From NCBI GenBank assembly GCA_922989275.2, contig OV277857.1, forward strand, positions 83,135,321 to 83,199,320: 64,000 nt of DNA. The letters run 5' to 3'. Below the pieces are notes generated by a model. It did no database searches, had not been told where the DNA came from, and was given only the letters and a program-made list of their open reading frames with translations. Positions 31,232 to 41,955 of the stretch are shown one piece after another (within the stretch, counting starts at the first letter, position 1; every line of letters starts with the position of its first letter). The position numbers and the translations under genes were made by a program. This stretch comes from Gari tellinella. Lineage: Eukaryota > Mollusca > Bivalvia > Cardiida > Psammobiidae.

Positions 31232-31539
31232 CTGCAATTTGTATTAGTTACTGGTAATCTATGTTATTTTGTGGTGCAGCGTGACACAGGTTTGATGTGT
31301 ACTTTTATCATATCGCTGATCGTACTTGGTCAATTATGTTTACTCATTATCCTACGCGAACGAATTGGAAAGTTGTTAAACTTTAGTAAAAAATAAAACT
31401 AGCCATTAATTGTAATCAGATAAATATAATCTCTGAAAAAATAGCAAATTGAGCTTTGTCGTGAAGAAAATGGTTATTGGGATGCAACCGGAGTAAATCA
31501 AGACATACAGCTACATTGTATTTAAAACGAAATCGTCTG

Positions 31540-31888
31540 TCCTGTGTCTTTTTATTAATCGAAACATCAGTAGAAATTCACAAACGTTGCATACCCTGAT
31601 CAAAAACAGTGTTTCCATTTATGTACTATGACGTTAAAAGCTACAGTTGCAAAGACGATATTATATTTAGCCAAGGCGTAAATTCCCCGCTTTAGCAAGC
31701 TAGGCAAAATGCGAACGTACACTGTGTCATCTGCAATATTTCTTCAGAGTGGACTTTGTATAGGGTCTTTACCTTTTTGTTGTCGAAACATCGACATCTG
31801 TTGGCAATTATTGTATACCATTGGCCAAAACTGTGCTTCCACTTGTAGTTCAATGACGCTGAATTAAGATAGTGAAGAAACAATTGTC
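31540..31888. repeat. Old 224 bp tandem duplication
   Basis: GAAACATCAG at 31561 and GAAACATCGA at 31785, then AAAACAGTGTTTCC and AAAACTGTGCTTCC, keep the same 224 bp offset. Many substitutions separate the copies. Confidence 0.6.
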
Positions 31889-31956
31889 TTTAGCACGCTT
31901 GGCATATCTTAAATACCAAATGTGTTGTATGCAATAATGTATCGCCCAGACCTTAA

Positions 31957-32104
31957 ACACTTTCACCGCCATGACGTCATCAAGTTTAAACAACTATCGT
32001 CTATTTTTATAACTCAAATTCAAATTTCATATATTTTGACTTAAAAAATATTTAAATGAGTGTCAAATAGTTTGAATCCTTATCAGACATATTCGGGGTA
32101 AGGC
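31957..32104 (+). mobile_element. Family A element lacking the right arm
   Basis: TTAA at 31953-31956, TTTCACCGCCATGACGTCAT start, left arm CAAATAGTTTGAATCC at 32063. After TATCAGA it jumps to GGGGTAAGGCACTCACTG. Confidence 0.72.
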
Positions 32105-32173
32105 ACTCACTGAGTGAGATGGCATGTAAAATGTCACCGGATACAATGCCACACTAATCTTGGAGAGTTTTAG

Positions 32174-32975
32174 TACATATATAGGACAAAGGCACATACG
32201 GATCAGTACCTGTACTTTTAACCACACCATCGGCTTCAGCACAAGCTAGGAATGACCCAGACCTTGATGGATATGTGTAATAGTATGGTGACTGAACCAG
32301 AGGGCATGAAGAATGAAGAAATTCGTGCGAAAAAAACCTTGATGAAGTAGGGATATCCATCTTGGACTTTTAAGAAAGTGAAAGAAAAAAAATAGATCAA
32401 GAGAAAGGAAGGGAACAAATGAATATAAGGACAAGTCAGTTGTTTTGGGGTTCTCCCTTTCATAAGTGGCGTGTCAGAAGCCCTGCAACATGTGTTCAAG
32501 CGACACAACATCTCTGTGTCCATGTAGCCCCATCAAACCGTACGCAACATGCTGGTACATCCTAAGAACAAACACGACAAATTGGATTCTTGTAACTTAG
32601 TGTACAAGATAGACTGCCACACGTGCAAGTACAATTACGTGAGGGAAACAGGTAGAAAGTTAAAGACTAGGCTAGATGAACATTAGAAAGATATTGACAC
32701 GCATACCAACATGACTTTCACTAGGTCAGAAAGAAAAGTATCATTAACAGAGATACATAAAAGCGCCATCACAGACCATGTCATGTGATCGACTGGAACG
32801 CCCCAACGATATTAGACAACGAGAGTGACCAGCGAACGAGGAAGATCGTGGATGCGATACTTTCCGATCAAACCCAAATGTGATGAATCGGGACCAGGAA
32901 ACGTTCCGGCTCAGCTAGGTCTACAATCTTTGTTTTCTACCACTTCCGATAGCAACAAGGGTAAGTAAACCCCAG
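32174..32975 (+). pseudogene. Penelope-like element remnant: RT end plus GIY-YIG endonuclease
   Basis: One frame gives, in order, IYRTKAHTDQYL and HRLQHKLGMTQTLM (conserved end of Penelope-like reverse transcriptase), GYPSW, VLPFISGVSEALQHVFKRHN, VRNMLVHPKNK, then LVYKIDCHTC and YVRETGRKLKTRLDEH, a GIY-YIG-type nuclease with a CxxC pair. The usual glycine of the second motif is arginine here. Near 32780 the frame shifts and continues as HVIDWNAPTILDNESD, then NVMNRDQETFRLS in a third frame. Several in-frame stops (including one after LDEH) make it dead. The fingers and palm of the transcriptase are missing. Such elements normally encode RT followed by this nuclease. Family identity comes from motif recall, not a search. 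Confidence 0.85.
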
Positions 32976-33110
32976 TTCCCGTTGACACAGTTGTCAGTGA
33001 TCAGGCGGACAGTCCATTTCGCGAAACTGTCTGGGTAAATAAATTACTTATAGCAGTGTAACTGAAGCATTCTACCTGCTAAACGAATCGTTTACAAGTT
33101 ACCGAAGAGT

Positions 33111-33160
33111 CAAACAGTTTAGATCCAGAACAGACTCTGGAAACTGAATCCAAAATATTG
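33111..33160. repeat. Type I palindrome remnant
   Basis: CAAACAGTTTAGATCCAGAAC facing CTGAATCCAAAATATTG; inner section lost. Confidence 0.5.
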
Positions 33161-33550
33161 ATAAATATACATATTTATCAGAGTTTAGTTTAAAAAGGAA
33201 CACACTGGTTGATAAGGAATATTTTAACTCATTTAATCGTGGATATCGCAATGAAGTCACATGTTTTGAAAGCAGGGGTGTTGGCATGTACAGATGGAAT
33301 AAATAGGGACATACATTGACAAATGGAATATTGGCCTAATGGCCTTTAGGCAATCGAATAAAGTGATAAAACACAATAACAGCTGGTCGCAATTTATCAA
33401 ACTATATGATTAGTAAAAAGTCCTTTGATCATACAAATGGTTAAATCTTAAGGACATGGTTGAAAACATGTTAATTTTGGGAGAAATTAAATTCGGTGTT
33501 TATTCACGGTTGTGATTTATCAGTGTATCAGACCGTTTTAAAATTCGAAT
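33161..33550. other. No recognisable feature
   Basis: Nothing supported on either strand. Confidence 0.4.
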
Positions 33551-33698
33551 CAATCCTTTCGCTGCCAAGACCGACACTACTGACATTTTCAAACAGTTTT
33601 GATCCCGAGCGGCGTTTCCCAAGTCAAAATTCGCATAAAATTCCAAATTGTAAAAGTAAAAGCAGACGAAAATTGTAAGCAGACGATACATATGACAG
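33551..33698 (-). mobile_element. Family A fragment, right arm missing
   Basis: CCTTTCGCTGCC start; left arm CAAACAGTTTTGATCCCGAG at 33586; then GCAGACGAAAATTG and GCAGACGATA flanks. Confidence 0.6.
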
Positions 33699-33714
33699 CG
33701 ATTGTGTTAGACGG

Positions 33715-33913
33715 GTATTTCCATCATACGAGTATATGCGTCCTTTACAATCTGTGTACTGCTCCTTACAAGAACCCTTTGATCAGCGCACTGTTTGGCA
33801 TTTAGCAATACACAAACATGTATATATATTGTAAACACAATTCTTAATAGTCAATCATGGACAAGACCTAGTTGAAAACTGATGTTGTCCATTTGCAAAG
33901 GTGGAACTAACGA
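33715..33913 (-). mobile_element. Family B element, reversed and decayed
   Basis: TTTACAATCTGTGTACTG, TTTGATCAGCGCACTGTTTG and GTTGTCCATTTGC follow reversed B order. TTAA at 33914-33917. Confidence 0.65.
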
Positions 33914-34149
33914 GTTAATGGCATCTAGAATCGTTCGTAACTAAATACAATAGCCCATTTGTAACCAGTTCCATAAATAAGACATAAAGAAAACAGTTTA
34001 GACCCAAATGAGATTGACTCGGAAGAGAACAATTTGCAAGAATATGTACTGTTAGAGCTACAAATAAGTCACTAAGCTTTCTAAACGTAAAAACAGTTGT
34101 TGCACACGCACCGATACTGTTTTCAAACGGCGTGTACATATGTGTATTT

Positions 34150-34351
34150 TACTACTTTCTCCATTAATACGACTTTCTACGTCTTTGATTAATTCCTCAA
34201 CTGACGACAACATTTCTACTTCTAGTATACAGTCATGAATATACACCATAAACATATTTTATATCCTTGCAGTAGGTAGCTTAAATTAAGCGCATTATGT
34301 TTTACTTTCAACCTGCTTCAAGTTCAAAATAAGGAACTATGGTGTAATGGG
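34150..34351 (-). mobile_element. Family C element, decayed
   Basis: GATTAATTCCTCAACTGACG, GCGCATTATGTTTTACTTTC and ACTATGGTGTAATGGG then TTAA (34352-34355). One palindrome arm is largely lost. Confidence 0.7.
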
Positions 34352-34465
34352 TTAACGCTAATTTGTTAGTACATGAAAGACACCTGCTCTTCTTCAACCA
34401 TGAGCATGTACGTTTACATTTATGATTGTATGCTATTTAAGGGTACCTGGCAGTAAACAAGTTAA

Positions 34466-34660
34466 CCCATGTATACCCATCTTCCGCAAAAATAGACATT
34501 TGCAAACAATGTAGACACTAATTTAGGCGTCTCATCCGGGTATGCATTGTTTTCTATTTCATATACGATTATATGTATGCCAAAATACTGCAATGCCTTT
34601 AGAGCATTCTTCAATGTCTATATTGTGAAATCTTATAAGGATAGTTCATTGCATTATGCA
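34466..34660 (+). mobile_element. Family B3 element, right side interrupted by E
   Basis: TTAA at 34462-34465 then CCCATGTATACCCATCTTCC. Palindrome 34503-34553 (CAAACAATGTAGACAC / GGGTATGCATTGTTTTC). E follows at 34663. Confidence 0.65.
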
Positions 34661-34662
34661 TA

Positions 34663-34908
34663 CAGTGGAGAATCTGTTATTCTTTCCCGTTTAAACGCAA
34701 ACGTACGCAAACGCAAAACACTAAAATGTAGAAAAGAACAACTTTTGGACAATTCTGATAATTCTTGTTTATCTTGATGGCAAACAGTTTGGAGCCTGAT
34801 CAGACGCCGGGTTACCCGGCGTCTGATCTGGCTCCAAACTGTTTGTACTGCAAATAATAGTTTTAGCGTAAACGCGTTTATTGGGAAAGAATAACAGATT
34901 CTCCACTG
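34663..34908 (-). mobile_element. Family E TA MITE
   Basis: 246 bp, perfect E termini, TA both sides. Palindrome 34781-34845 with the GCCGGGTTACCCGGC centre. Confidence 0.95.
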
Positions 34909-34910
34909 TA

Positions 34911-35418
34911 CATAAATGGTTTGAATGAAGTGTGCTTAATTTGGACCAGTTTTCACAAAGGTGGGAGCAAATGGTTCAACAAGAAAATGGTTAAGGAGGA
35001 GTATGGGGTTCCTTTGGCAGTTTTATTTGACAGGTGACATAATTGATCAGGGAAAACACTATTCGGAGGCCATTAGAATCAACAGCATGATTCAATACCA
35101 CCTAAACAAACAGTGTATAGCACAATCAACCACACTTCTAACTGGAAAACTAAAGAAGGTCAACATTGTTTAAAATTGTCGAATGTTTTTCTTTTCTATT
35201 ACTTGTGCTAAATAAATCATTTCTTTTTTAACATGGCAACCATGTTTTGTACTAGTATGATTTTTTCCATATCCACGGTGAAGTCTTGAAATATTAACTA
35301 GTCCCTTGTTGAACAATTTTTCCCTTTCCGTAAAATAAAGTTTACCTTCTTGAATAGATTTGTATTCAATATGTCGGGAATTAATTTTGTCATGTCCTTT
35401 TTGCTGTCGAAGTTCAAG
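34911..35418. other. No recognisable feature
   Basis: A minus-strand 122-codon open frame covers 35170-35538; it runs through an A palindrome arm and is not gene-like. Confidence 0.4.
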
Positions 35419-35453
35419 ATTGGGCGTCATCTCATCCGGATCCCAACTGTTTG
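35419..35453. repeat. Type I palindrome, single arm
   Basis: GATTGGGCGTCATCTCATCC then GGATCCCAACTGTTTG; only the right arm is present. Confidence 0.5.
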
Positions 35454-35585
35454 TAATAATTATTAGCGGGGACTGGTTAGGTGGTAAATGGAGGAATGCC
35501 TTCTGTCGAGATGGCGAGATGTAATTTTGATTTGACATTTTTCATGATTAAATTGTTATTGGAAATGCATCAGATATTGATAAAC

Positions 35586-35800
35586 CCTTTCTGTGCTGTA
35601 AGCTAATTCATGTATAGTTTACAAACAGTGTAGCTCTTATCTGTGAGCGTCGTATTGAGCTTTCTGATCAGGGTCTGCGATTATTGTTTTACTTTTATTT
35701 TTCTAAATAATTATTTTCTAAAACCAACCCTAAAATCAACAGAGACTGGCCAGTTTTCAAAAGTGGAATGGTCCATTTCCCAAGTTCAGCATTGAAAGGG
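35586..35800 (-). mobile_element. Family B element, reversed
   Basis: CCCTTTCTGTGCTG at the left, GCATTGAAAGGG then TTAA (35801-35804) at the right. Palindrome 35622-35690 decayed; AAACCAACCCTAAAATCAAC marks the reversed B body. Confidence 0.65.
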
Positions 35801-35889
35801 TTAATAAATCGACTTATTAACTGCTTGATTTCAACCACTTTCCCAGCGTGTTTAAATTCGTATTTGAAAAAGTGTTGGGGTTGTGTTTT

Positions 35890-37275
35890 TAGCTCACCTG
35901 GCACGTAGTGCCAATGTGAGCTATTTTGATCGGCCTCTGTCCGTCGTCCGTCGTCGTTCGTTCGTCCGTTCGTCGTCAACAATTTCTTTAAACGACATCT
36001 CCTCCTAAACTACTGGATGGATTTTAACCAAACTTGGCAGGAATGATCCTTATATGGTCCTCTTAAAAGTTGTTCAAATGGTTCCGGTCCGTTGCATATC
36101 TAGGTCACAGGAGCTAAAAATAGATCGTTTCAATAAAAACTTAAAAAACCTTCTTTCCTGAAACCACAATACCCTGAGCTTAGATATTTTGCACAAAGCA
36201 TAATCTTCAGGTCCTCTATCAAGATTCTTCAAATAATGCCCCTGAGGTCAAATATGATCCCGCCCCGGGGGTCACAAATTTACATATAGTTATATAGTGA
36301 AATCTTCAAACCTCTTCTTCTCTGAAATTAATATAGCTAGAGCTTTGATATTTGGCATGGTGTAACTTCTAGAGGTACTTTACCGACTTTGTTCAAATGG
36401 TTCCGGTCCGTTGTATATCTAGGTCACATGAGCTAAAAATAGATCGTTTCAATAAAAACTTAAAAAATCTTCTTCTCTGAAACCACAGTACCCTGAGCTT
36501 AGATATTTTGCACAAAGCATAATCTTCAGGTCCTCTATCAAGATTGTTCAAACTATGTCCCTGGGTTTATAAATGACCCCGCCCCGGGGGTCACAAATTT
36601 ACAAAGAGCTATATAGTGACATCTTCAAACCTCTTCTTCTCTGAAACCAATATGACTAGAGCTTTAATATTTGGCATAGTGTAACTTCTAGAGATACTTT
36701 ACCAATATTGTTCAAATGATTCTGGTCCGTTGCATATCTAGGTCACAGGAGCTAAAATAGATTTTTTTCAATAAAAACTTAAAAAATCTTCTTTTCTGAA
36801 ACCACAGTACCCTGAGCTTAGATATTTTGCACAAAGCATCATCTTTAGTTCCTCTATCAAGATTCTTCAAATAATGCCCCTGAGGTCAAATATGACCCCG
36901 CCCCGGGGGTCACAAATTTACATAGAGTTATAAAGTGAAATCGTCAAACCTCATCTTCTCTGAAACTAATATAGCTAGGGCTTTGATATTTGGCATGGTG
37001 TTACTTCTAGAGGTATACTTTACCAATATTGTTCAAATGGTTCCGGTCCGTTGCATATCTAGGTCACAGGAGCTAAAAATAGATTTTCAAAAAAAAGCTT
37101 AAAAATCTTCTCTTAAACTACAGTACCCTAAGCTTAGCTATTCTGCACTCAGCATCATCCAATCAGCAATTGGCACAATCATATTGTCATAATTTCTCAG
37201 CTTTCCAAGATATGTTACATTTACATCAACGGTCCCAGGTGAGCGATTTAGGGCTGTATACGGCTCTTGTTTTCA
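35890..37275. repeat. H1: bivalve-type long repeat with 319-321 bp internal repeats
   Basis: AGCTCACCTGGCACGTAGTG begins it, with a GTCCGTCGTCCG tract at 35937-35979, and CAGGTGAGCGATTTAGGGC closes it. Inside, units start at 36072, 36391, 36710 and 37031 with GTTCAAATGGTTCCGGTCCG. Each holds GGTCACAGGAGC, CAGTACCCTGAGCTTAG and CCCCGCCCCGGGGGTCAC. The fourth unit is truncated. This kind of repeat is abundant in bivalves by my recollection. No coding frame is seen. Confidence 0.85.
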
Positions 37276-37465
37276 TGACAATGTGAAATTCTCTTCACAT
37301 CTTAACAGTCGACGTGTTTGAGCATTTGCGTTCCTTAAACAGTACAGACTAGTGGATAATTGTTTTTCTTTTGTACTGTTTGCATATAGGTGTATTGAGC
37401 TGTCATATATATCAAAATATATCAACTACATATAATATATGTATCAATCTTCAATACCAATGACA

Positions 37466-37538
37466 GCTTAACGCACAATTCAAATATAGCAGAAATATCT
37501 ATTAAGATTGTTCTGTTTTACGGCTGTCCTGTGTTAAG
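37466..37538. repeat. D palindrome, decayed
   Basis: CTTAACGCACAATTC facing GTCCTGTGTTAAG, with ATAGCAGAAA / TTCTGTTTTA inner arms. Confidence 0.6.
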
Positions 37539-38221
37539 CATACAGTCAATTTTAAAAAATGAATATAATCAGAAAAAACGTTTGAGGTCATATATTTATG
37601 TGAGAAAATTAGTAATGCAAATTATACAAAAGGTATTGCAATCCAACAGCATCAAACAGTAAACAGTACATTACACACAATTTTGCATTTTATTGACAAA
37701 CGAGACAGAACAAAAGTATTGTGGCTTATTATAGGGTAACGAAATGTCTGCCTTATAAGCTTATGCTTTCGATCTCATCCTTTTTGACATTGTTGTATGT
37801 AATTAACAAATGTTATGATCTATTGAGAAATAAAATATGTTTAAACTAAATGTCTGGCTTTTTGTTCTTCATTAGCCAATCACATGTCCTTAGAGAGTCT
37901 AATACATTTTAGCAACATTAAGAAAAGAAAGTATGACTAAGATGATATTTTAGGCAGACAACGTTTCGGTTTTGTGAAGAAAATTTCTCTTGCTAGGTCC
38001 AGTGTAAGATCTTAATTACTAGATTTCTCAAGAGCTTAGAAAGCCATTGACACATCGCGTGGCGTACCTGAAGACTTTTCCATCGCTTCATTCCGCCCAA
38101 GAATCCTTTTCATATCCTTCCGCGGACCAAAAATGTCATCCGCCTAAAACAGCATTCTGTTTATATTACAAATCTACATAAACTTGTTTTAATTCTAAAC
38201 TGTTGCAGTATTCAAGTTTGT
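37539..38221. other. No recognisable feature
   Basis: Nothing supported on either strand. Confidence 0.45.
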
Positions 38222-38287
38222 GTAAACAGTTTGGATCCCGATCAGACACCGAGTTACTCGGCGTCTGATCTGGATCAAGACTGTTTA
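38222..38287. repeat. Type I palindrome, A variant
   Basis: 66 bp, TAAACAGTTTGGATCCCG facing ATCAAGACTGTTTA. Both ends carry TAAACAG/CTGTTTA instead of CAAACAG/CTGTTTG. Confidence 0.75.
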
Positions 38288-39140
38288 CACATGCCAGTAG
38301 TTCAAGGTTTGCTTGCGCGAGAGAAATAATCCCCATGTTGCCGTCTTGTTATTGATAGCATCAGAAGTAATCAACAAGAAGTTATTGTCAAGATAATTCC
38401 ATCTCCCCAGAACAAATCTGCGGACAATACCGGGGAATAATTTTCAATTATCAGCTCCATACCATCATACTAACTCATCGTTTCTTCCCGATTTTCACTC
38501 TATTATCGCCCAGCAGCACCAACGTTGTCTATTGAAAACAAAACCAGCTTCGGGCTAAAACATACACTGCATGATTTCTTTAGCACAGTTTTCTCACTAC
38601 TAGAAAAAATAGAACATGGGTGGGGAAAGGTATGATTTCAATTTAGAGATCGATTTATTCTGATAGATGCAATATAATTTTCCATTTCATATTATTCGCA
38701 TCAAATTGATTTAATTTGTTTGTTTAATATTCTTGTTCTGATATTAGTTGGTCCGTTGAGTTAGGTCAAGCTATTTTAGACACATCATAGCTCACAATAG
38801 TATACATTTAGTCATAAAGCAACATTAACTATGCAATTCAAAGTAGAATTATAAGAAACTATTTAGTGTTATTATCACTGCAAACCATTTCCCCGTAATT
38901 CACATTTCAGTAATTCATAACAAACTAAAATGTAATATGATAGTTAAGAAAAAGTCGAGGTAACTAAGTACATGTATATGCATGAGAATGTAGAAAGGTT
39001 ATTGGGAGGGCAAATCGTTATGTTAGTATTGAGTATGTCCTTAGTTAAATCAGAACTGAACAGAGTACTATAAGTAGTTTGTGTACTTGTGTACAAATAC
39101 AATACAACTTTTTTTTATAGTCGGTGTGTAATTACAAATA
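38288..39140. other. No recognisable feature
   Basis: About 850 bp of AT-rich sequence without supported elements. Confidence 0.45.
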
Positions 39141-39254
39141 ACATTGAAACATAAGCTATGTATAGCTCTAACATTGAAACATAAGCTATGTATAGCTCTA
39201 ACATTGAAACATAAGCTATGTATAGCTCTAACATTGAAACATAAGCTATTTATA
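39141..39254. repeat. 30 bp tandem repeat, about 3.8 copies
   Basis: Unit ACATTGAAACATAAGCTATG then TATAGCTCTA repeats identically at 39141, 39171 and 39201, with a partial fourth. The period is a multiple of three, so it stays open in a frame and gives a 10-residue protein periodicity. Confidence 0.95.
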
Positions 39255-39387
39255 TCTTTTGACCGACATGGTACTTGTTGGCAAATTAGGAGGAGAAGTC
39301 GTGAATAAGTCAATGCTTTAGTATGCAGGTAAATTAGTAGGCGGGTATAATAACAATCGACAGTAATTTTCAAAATTTATAGGTATA

Positions 39388-39633
39388 CAGTGGAGAATCT
39401 GTTATTCTTTCCCAATAAACGCTTTTACGCTAAAACTATTATTTGCAGTGCAAACAGTTTGGAGCCAGATCAGACGCCGGGTAACCCGGCGTCTGATCAG
39501 GCTCCAAACTGTTTGCCACCAAGATAAACAAAATTTATCAGAATTGTCCAAAAGTTGTTCTTTTCTACGTTTTAGTGCTTTGCGTTTGCGTACGTTTGCG
39601 TTGAAACGGGAAAGAATAACAGATTCTCCACTG
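39388..39633 (+). mobile_element. Family E TA MITE
   Basis: 246 bp, perfect termini, TA both sides. Palindrome 39451-39515. Confidence 0.95.
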
Positions 39634-39644
39634 TAAGTGGTTAC

Positions 39645-40138
39645 CCATTACCCCATAGCCTGTTTCTAATTTTGAAGACAGGTATTAACTTAACCCTTTA
39701 CCTGATAGCATTGTTTCTAGTATTGAAGATATGTGACTACTTAAAGCAGGTTGAAAGTAAAGCAGAATGCGACCTAAGGCGCATTCTACTTTACTTTCAG
39801 CCTGCTTTAAGCTATTAACTGCTAGAATAAGGAAAGTATTAAATATGACACATATTCATTACGGTATAATTTGGAACTATTTTCTTGAGCGGATGAATAA
39901 AATGAATGTGCTAAAAGTCGGTTCTATAAGAGAAAGGGTTAAAGCACATTGAAGTTAGGCAGAATGTGCCTTATTGAGTATTCTATTTCACTTTCAGCCT
40001 GCTTTAAGCTATCATCTGCTAGGATGCAGAAAATATTTCTTATGGTAGACATGTTTATGACTGTATAAATGCGAACTATTTTCTTTGGTGGAGAAATAAA
40101 TGAAATGCGCTAAAAGGCGCTTCTATTGTGAAAATAGC
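39645..40138 (+). mobile_element. Outer family C element split by another C
   Basis: TTAC at 39641-39644, CCATTACCCCATAGCC start, then at the CTTAA opening its palindrome it is interrupted until 39938. The rest (AGTTAGGCAGAATGTGCC, CAGCCTGCTTTAAGC, GGTGGAGAAATAAATG) follows. The right end is eroded. Confidence 0.82.
39694..39938 (+). mobile_element. Inner family C TTAA MITE
   Basis: 245 bp between TTAA at 39690-39693 and 39939-39942. CCCTTTACCTGATAGC start, palindrome 39740-39811. Confidence 0.93.
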
Positions 40139-40239
40139 TAAGACAATAGATATATTATTGGGTTTATAATTGTTATTATGTAGGCATGTTGCGGGTAAAC
40201 CAGTATATAAGCCATTATGTTGATATGTATGTATAGAGG

Positions 40240-40395
40240 ATAACTGTTTTTTTCAGTGTAAGATCGAAATTTAATCCATTGAGTGAACATCAGACGTTAT
40301 ATTTTCACGAGTGGCGAAGCCACGAGTGAAAATATAACAGTCTGATGTTCACGAAATGGATTAAATTCGATCTTACACTGAAAAAACACAGTTAT
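40240..40395. repeat. Family O near-perfect palindrome (156 bp)
   Basis: Arms of about 75 bp: ATAACTG...TCAGTGTAAGATCGAA at the left and TTCGATCTTACACTGA...CAGTTAT at the right, meeting at CGAGTGGCGAAGCCACGAG. A few indels only. Strong cruciform or hairpin potential. Confidence 0.93.
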
Positions 40396-40396
40396 T

Positions 40397-40781
40397 CTAT
40401 TTATTTATGCTTTTAAGCCACTTTTTAAACGAAATTGTTTAAAATTTGAAAGCGAACGTACATTATTTATCCCGTGTTGAGCCCCACGTTTTATGTCGAA
40501 CACACACGTGCGTGACAGTTGGCGGTATATTTGTTGATTTGACGTCATCCGAATTACTTCGTTGCTCCCGAGTTTGGATTCGTGCTCTTCCGGTGAGTAG
40601 TTCGCGACAAATCGGACTGCCGGAATTTAACGATAAGACACGATTGACTACGATTCTTGGGGAGCCCTACGGGGAAAATTCATAATAAAAGCGATTGGTG
40701 ATAATCCACTGCAGTGGATTACCAAGTGATCATCCACTGCTATATCGTGGTAATCCACCGAAAAGCATAAATAAAAGCTGA
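40397..40781. repeat. Region bounded by inverted TTATTTATGCTTTT copies
   Basis: TTTATTTATGCTTTT near 40399 and AAAAGCATAAATAAAAG near 40763 face each other, with GATAATCCACTGCAGTGGATT inside. It adjoins the O palindrome and may be one element with it. The 79-codon frame at 40446-40685 is not recognised. Confidence 0.6.
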
Positions 40782-41253
40782 TAACTAGAAAAGTCAATAA
40801 GTTAGTAAAATTAAGTAATTTATTAGGTTGGTAAGTTATTAATATTACGTTTGTAATTGAGAAGTTACACAACCGAGTTAAATATTTCATTACAATAGTT
40901 TATAAAATGCACCAATATTTATTAACCAGATAGTGCAGGTCAACGCACCATGCCATGTTGCAAGGGGAACACTGGAATTATTGCGGGCAAAGAACATTCG
41001 CCTGATTAAAATTTAGCTAGGAAAATCAGTAGATAAGCCAATGAGTTGTATGCATATAATGTAAGTTATATATGCAGCTGATAATTCAGTTGGGAATGGT
41101 AAGCCATTGAATTAATAGGTAAGCAGGTAAGAGGGTAACAAAGTAGTATGTTCCTATTGGAGCGTTCAACTGTTCCCTCCCTACTTCATTTAATCTGCAC
41201 TGTAAATAAACCAAGTCTATGCTTGAAGCTAATATACCAATATGTATACGTAG
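40782..41253. other. No recognisable feature
   Basis: Repeated AATTATTGGTAAG-like phrases only; nothing firm. Confidence 0.4.
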
Positions 41254-41567
41254 CAAACAGTGATGACCCTGGTCAGAGAGTTCCTTAACCCATTACCCGA
41301 TAACCTGTTTTTAGTTTTGAAAATATGTGACTACTTAAAGCAGGTTGAAAGTAAAGCAGAATGCGCCATATGGCGCATTCTGATTTAAGTTCAGCCTGCT
41401 TTAAGCTATTACCTGCAAGAATAAGGAAAGTATTAAATACGACACATATTCATTACGGTATATATTGGAACTATTTTCTTCAGCGGATGAACATAATACA
41501 TGTGCTAAAAGTCGCTTCTATAAGGGAAATGGTTAAAGGAAAATCTGAGCATGGTCGTGACTGTTTG
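41254..41567. repeat. B-type palindrome split at its apex by C
   Basis: Left arm CAAACAGTGATGACCCTGG and right arm CATGGTCGTGACTGTTTG pair across the C insertion. The apex TTCC-TTAA-AGGA is where C landed. Confidence 0.82.
41289..41532 (+). mobile_element. Family C TTAA MITE in a hairpin apex
   Basis: 244 bp between TTAA at 41285-41288 and 41533-41536. Palindrome 41334-41405 with GCGCCATATGGCGC. Confidence 0.93.
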
Positions 41568-41890
41568 TTTAACTCATATTTTTCTAAGATAAATATTTCT
41601 TAAAGCAGCCCTAAACTTTACAATACAACTGGTCATTGTCTTTACAGAAGTAGAATAGCCCATTTGAATAATTCAGAACAGAATGGGTAAATCACCATAG
41701 ACAAGCAGTCCAGTGACGTTGTGTTGCTGTGTATCGGGAGGTTGTACCAAAGAGATGGTCATATTCATGTTGGTATTGCTATTTTATACTTTTCTTGATG
41801 GATGGTTTGTCTTTTTTTAAGAAATAAAACTGAATCTCTGAAAATATCATTTCCATTTGTTTTGCTCAGTGGGAAATGCTCTCTGGGTGT
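41568..41890. other. No recognisable feature
   Basis: Nothing supported on either strand. Confidence 0.4.
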
Positions 41891-41955
41891 CTAATAATTT
41901 GGATCCGGATGAAATGCCGAGTTAATCGGCATCTCATCAGGATCCAAGCTGTTTG
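41891..41955. repeat. Type I palindrome with paired changes
   Basis: 65 bp: GGATGAAATGCCGAG / TCGGCATCTCATC. The ATGCC / GGCAT change is present in both arms relative to the usual ACGCC / GGCGT. Confidence 0.78.

Noticed and set aside
32236..32523. Minus-strand 95-codon frame
   Set aside because: It is antisense to the Penelope-like remnant.
35170..35538. 122-codon minus-strand frame as a gene
   Set aside because: It includes an A palindrome arm (the NSWDPDEMTPN segment) and lacks any domain pattern.
39141..39254. CRISPR-like direct repeats
   Set aside because: The units are contiguous without unique spacers and the genome is eukaryotic.
40446..40685. 79-codon frame next to the O palindrome
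   Set aside because: It lies inside a repeat bounded by inverted copies; no family signature.
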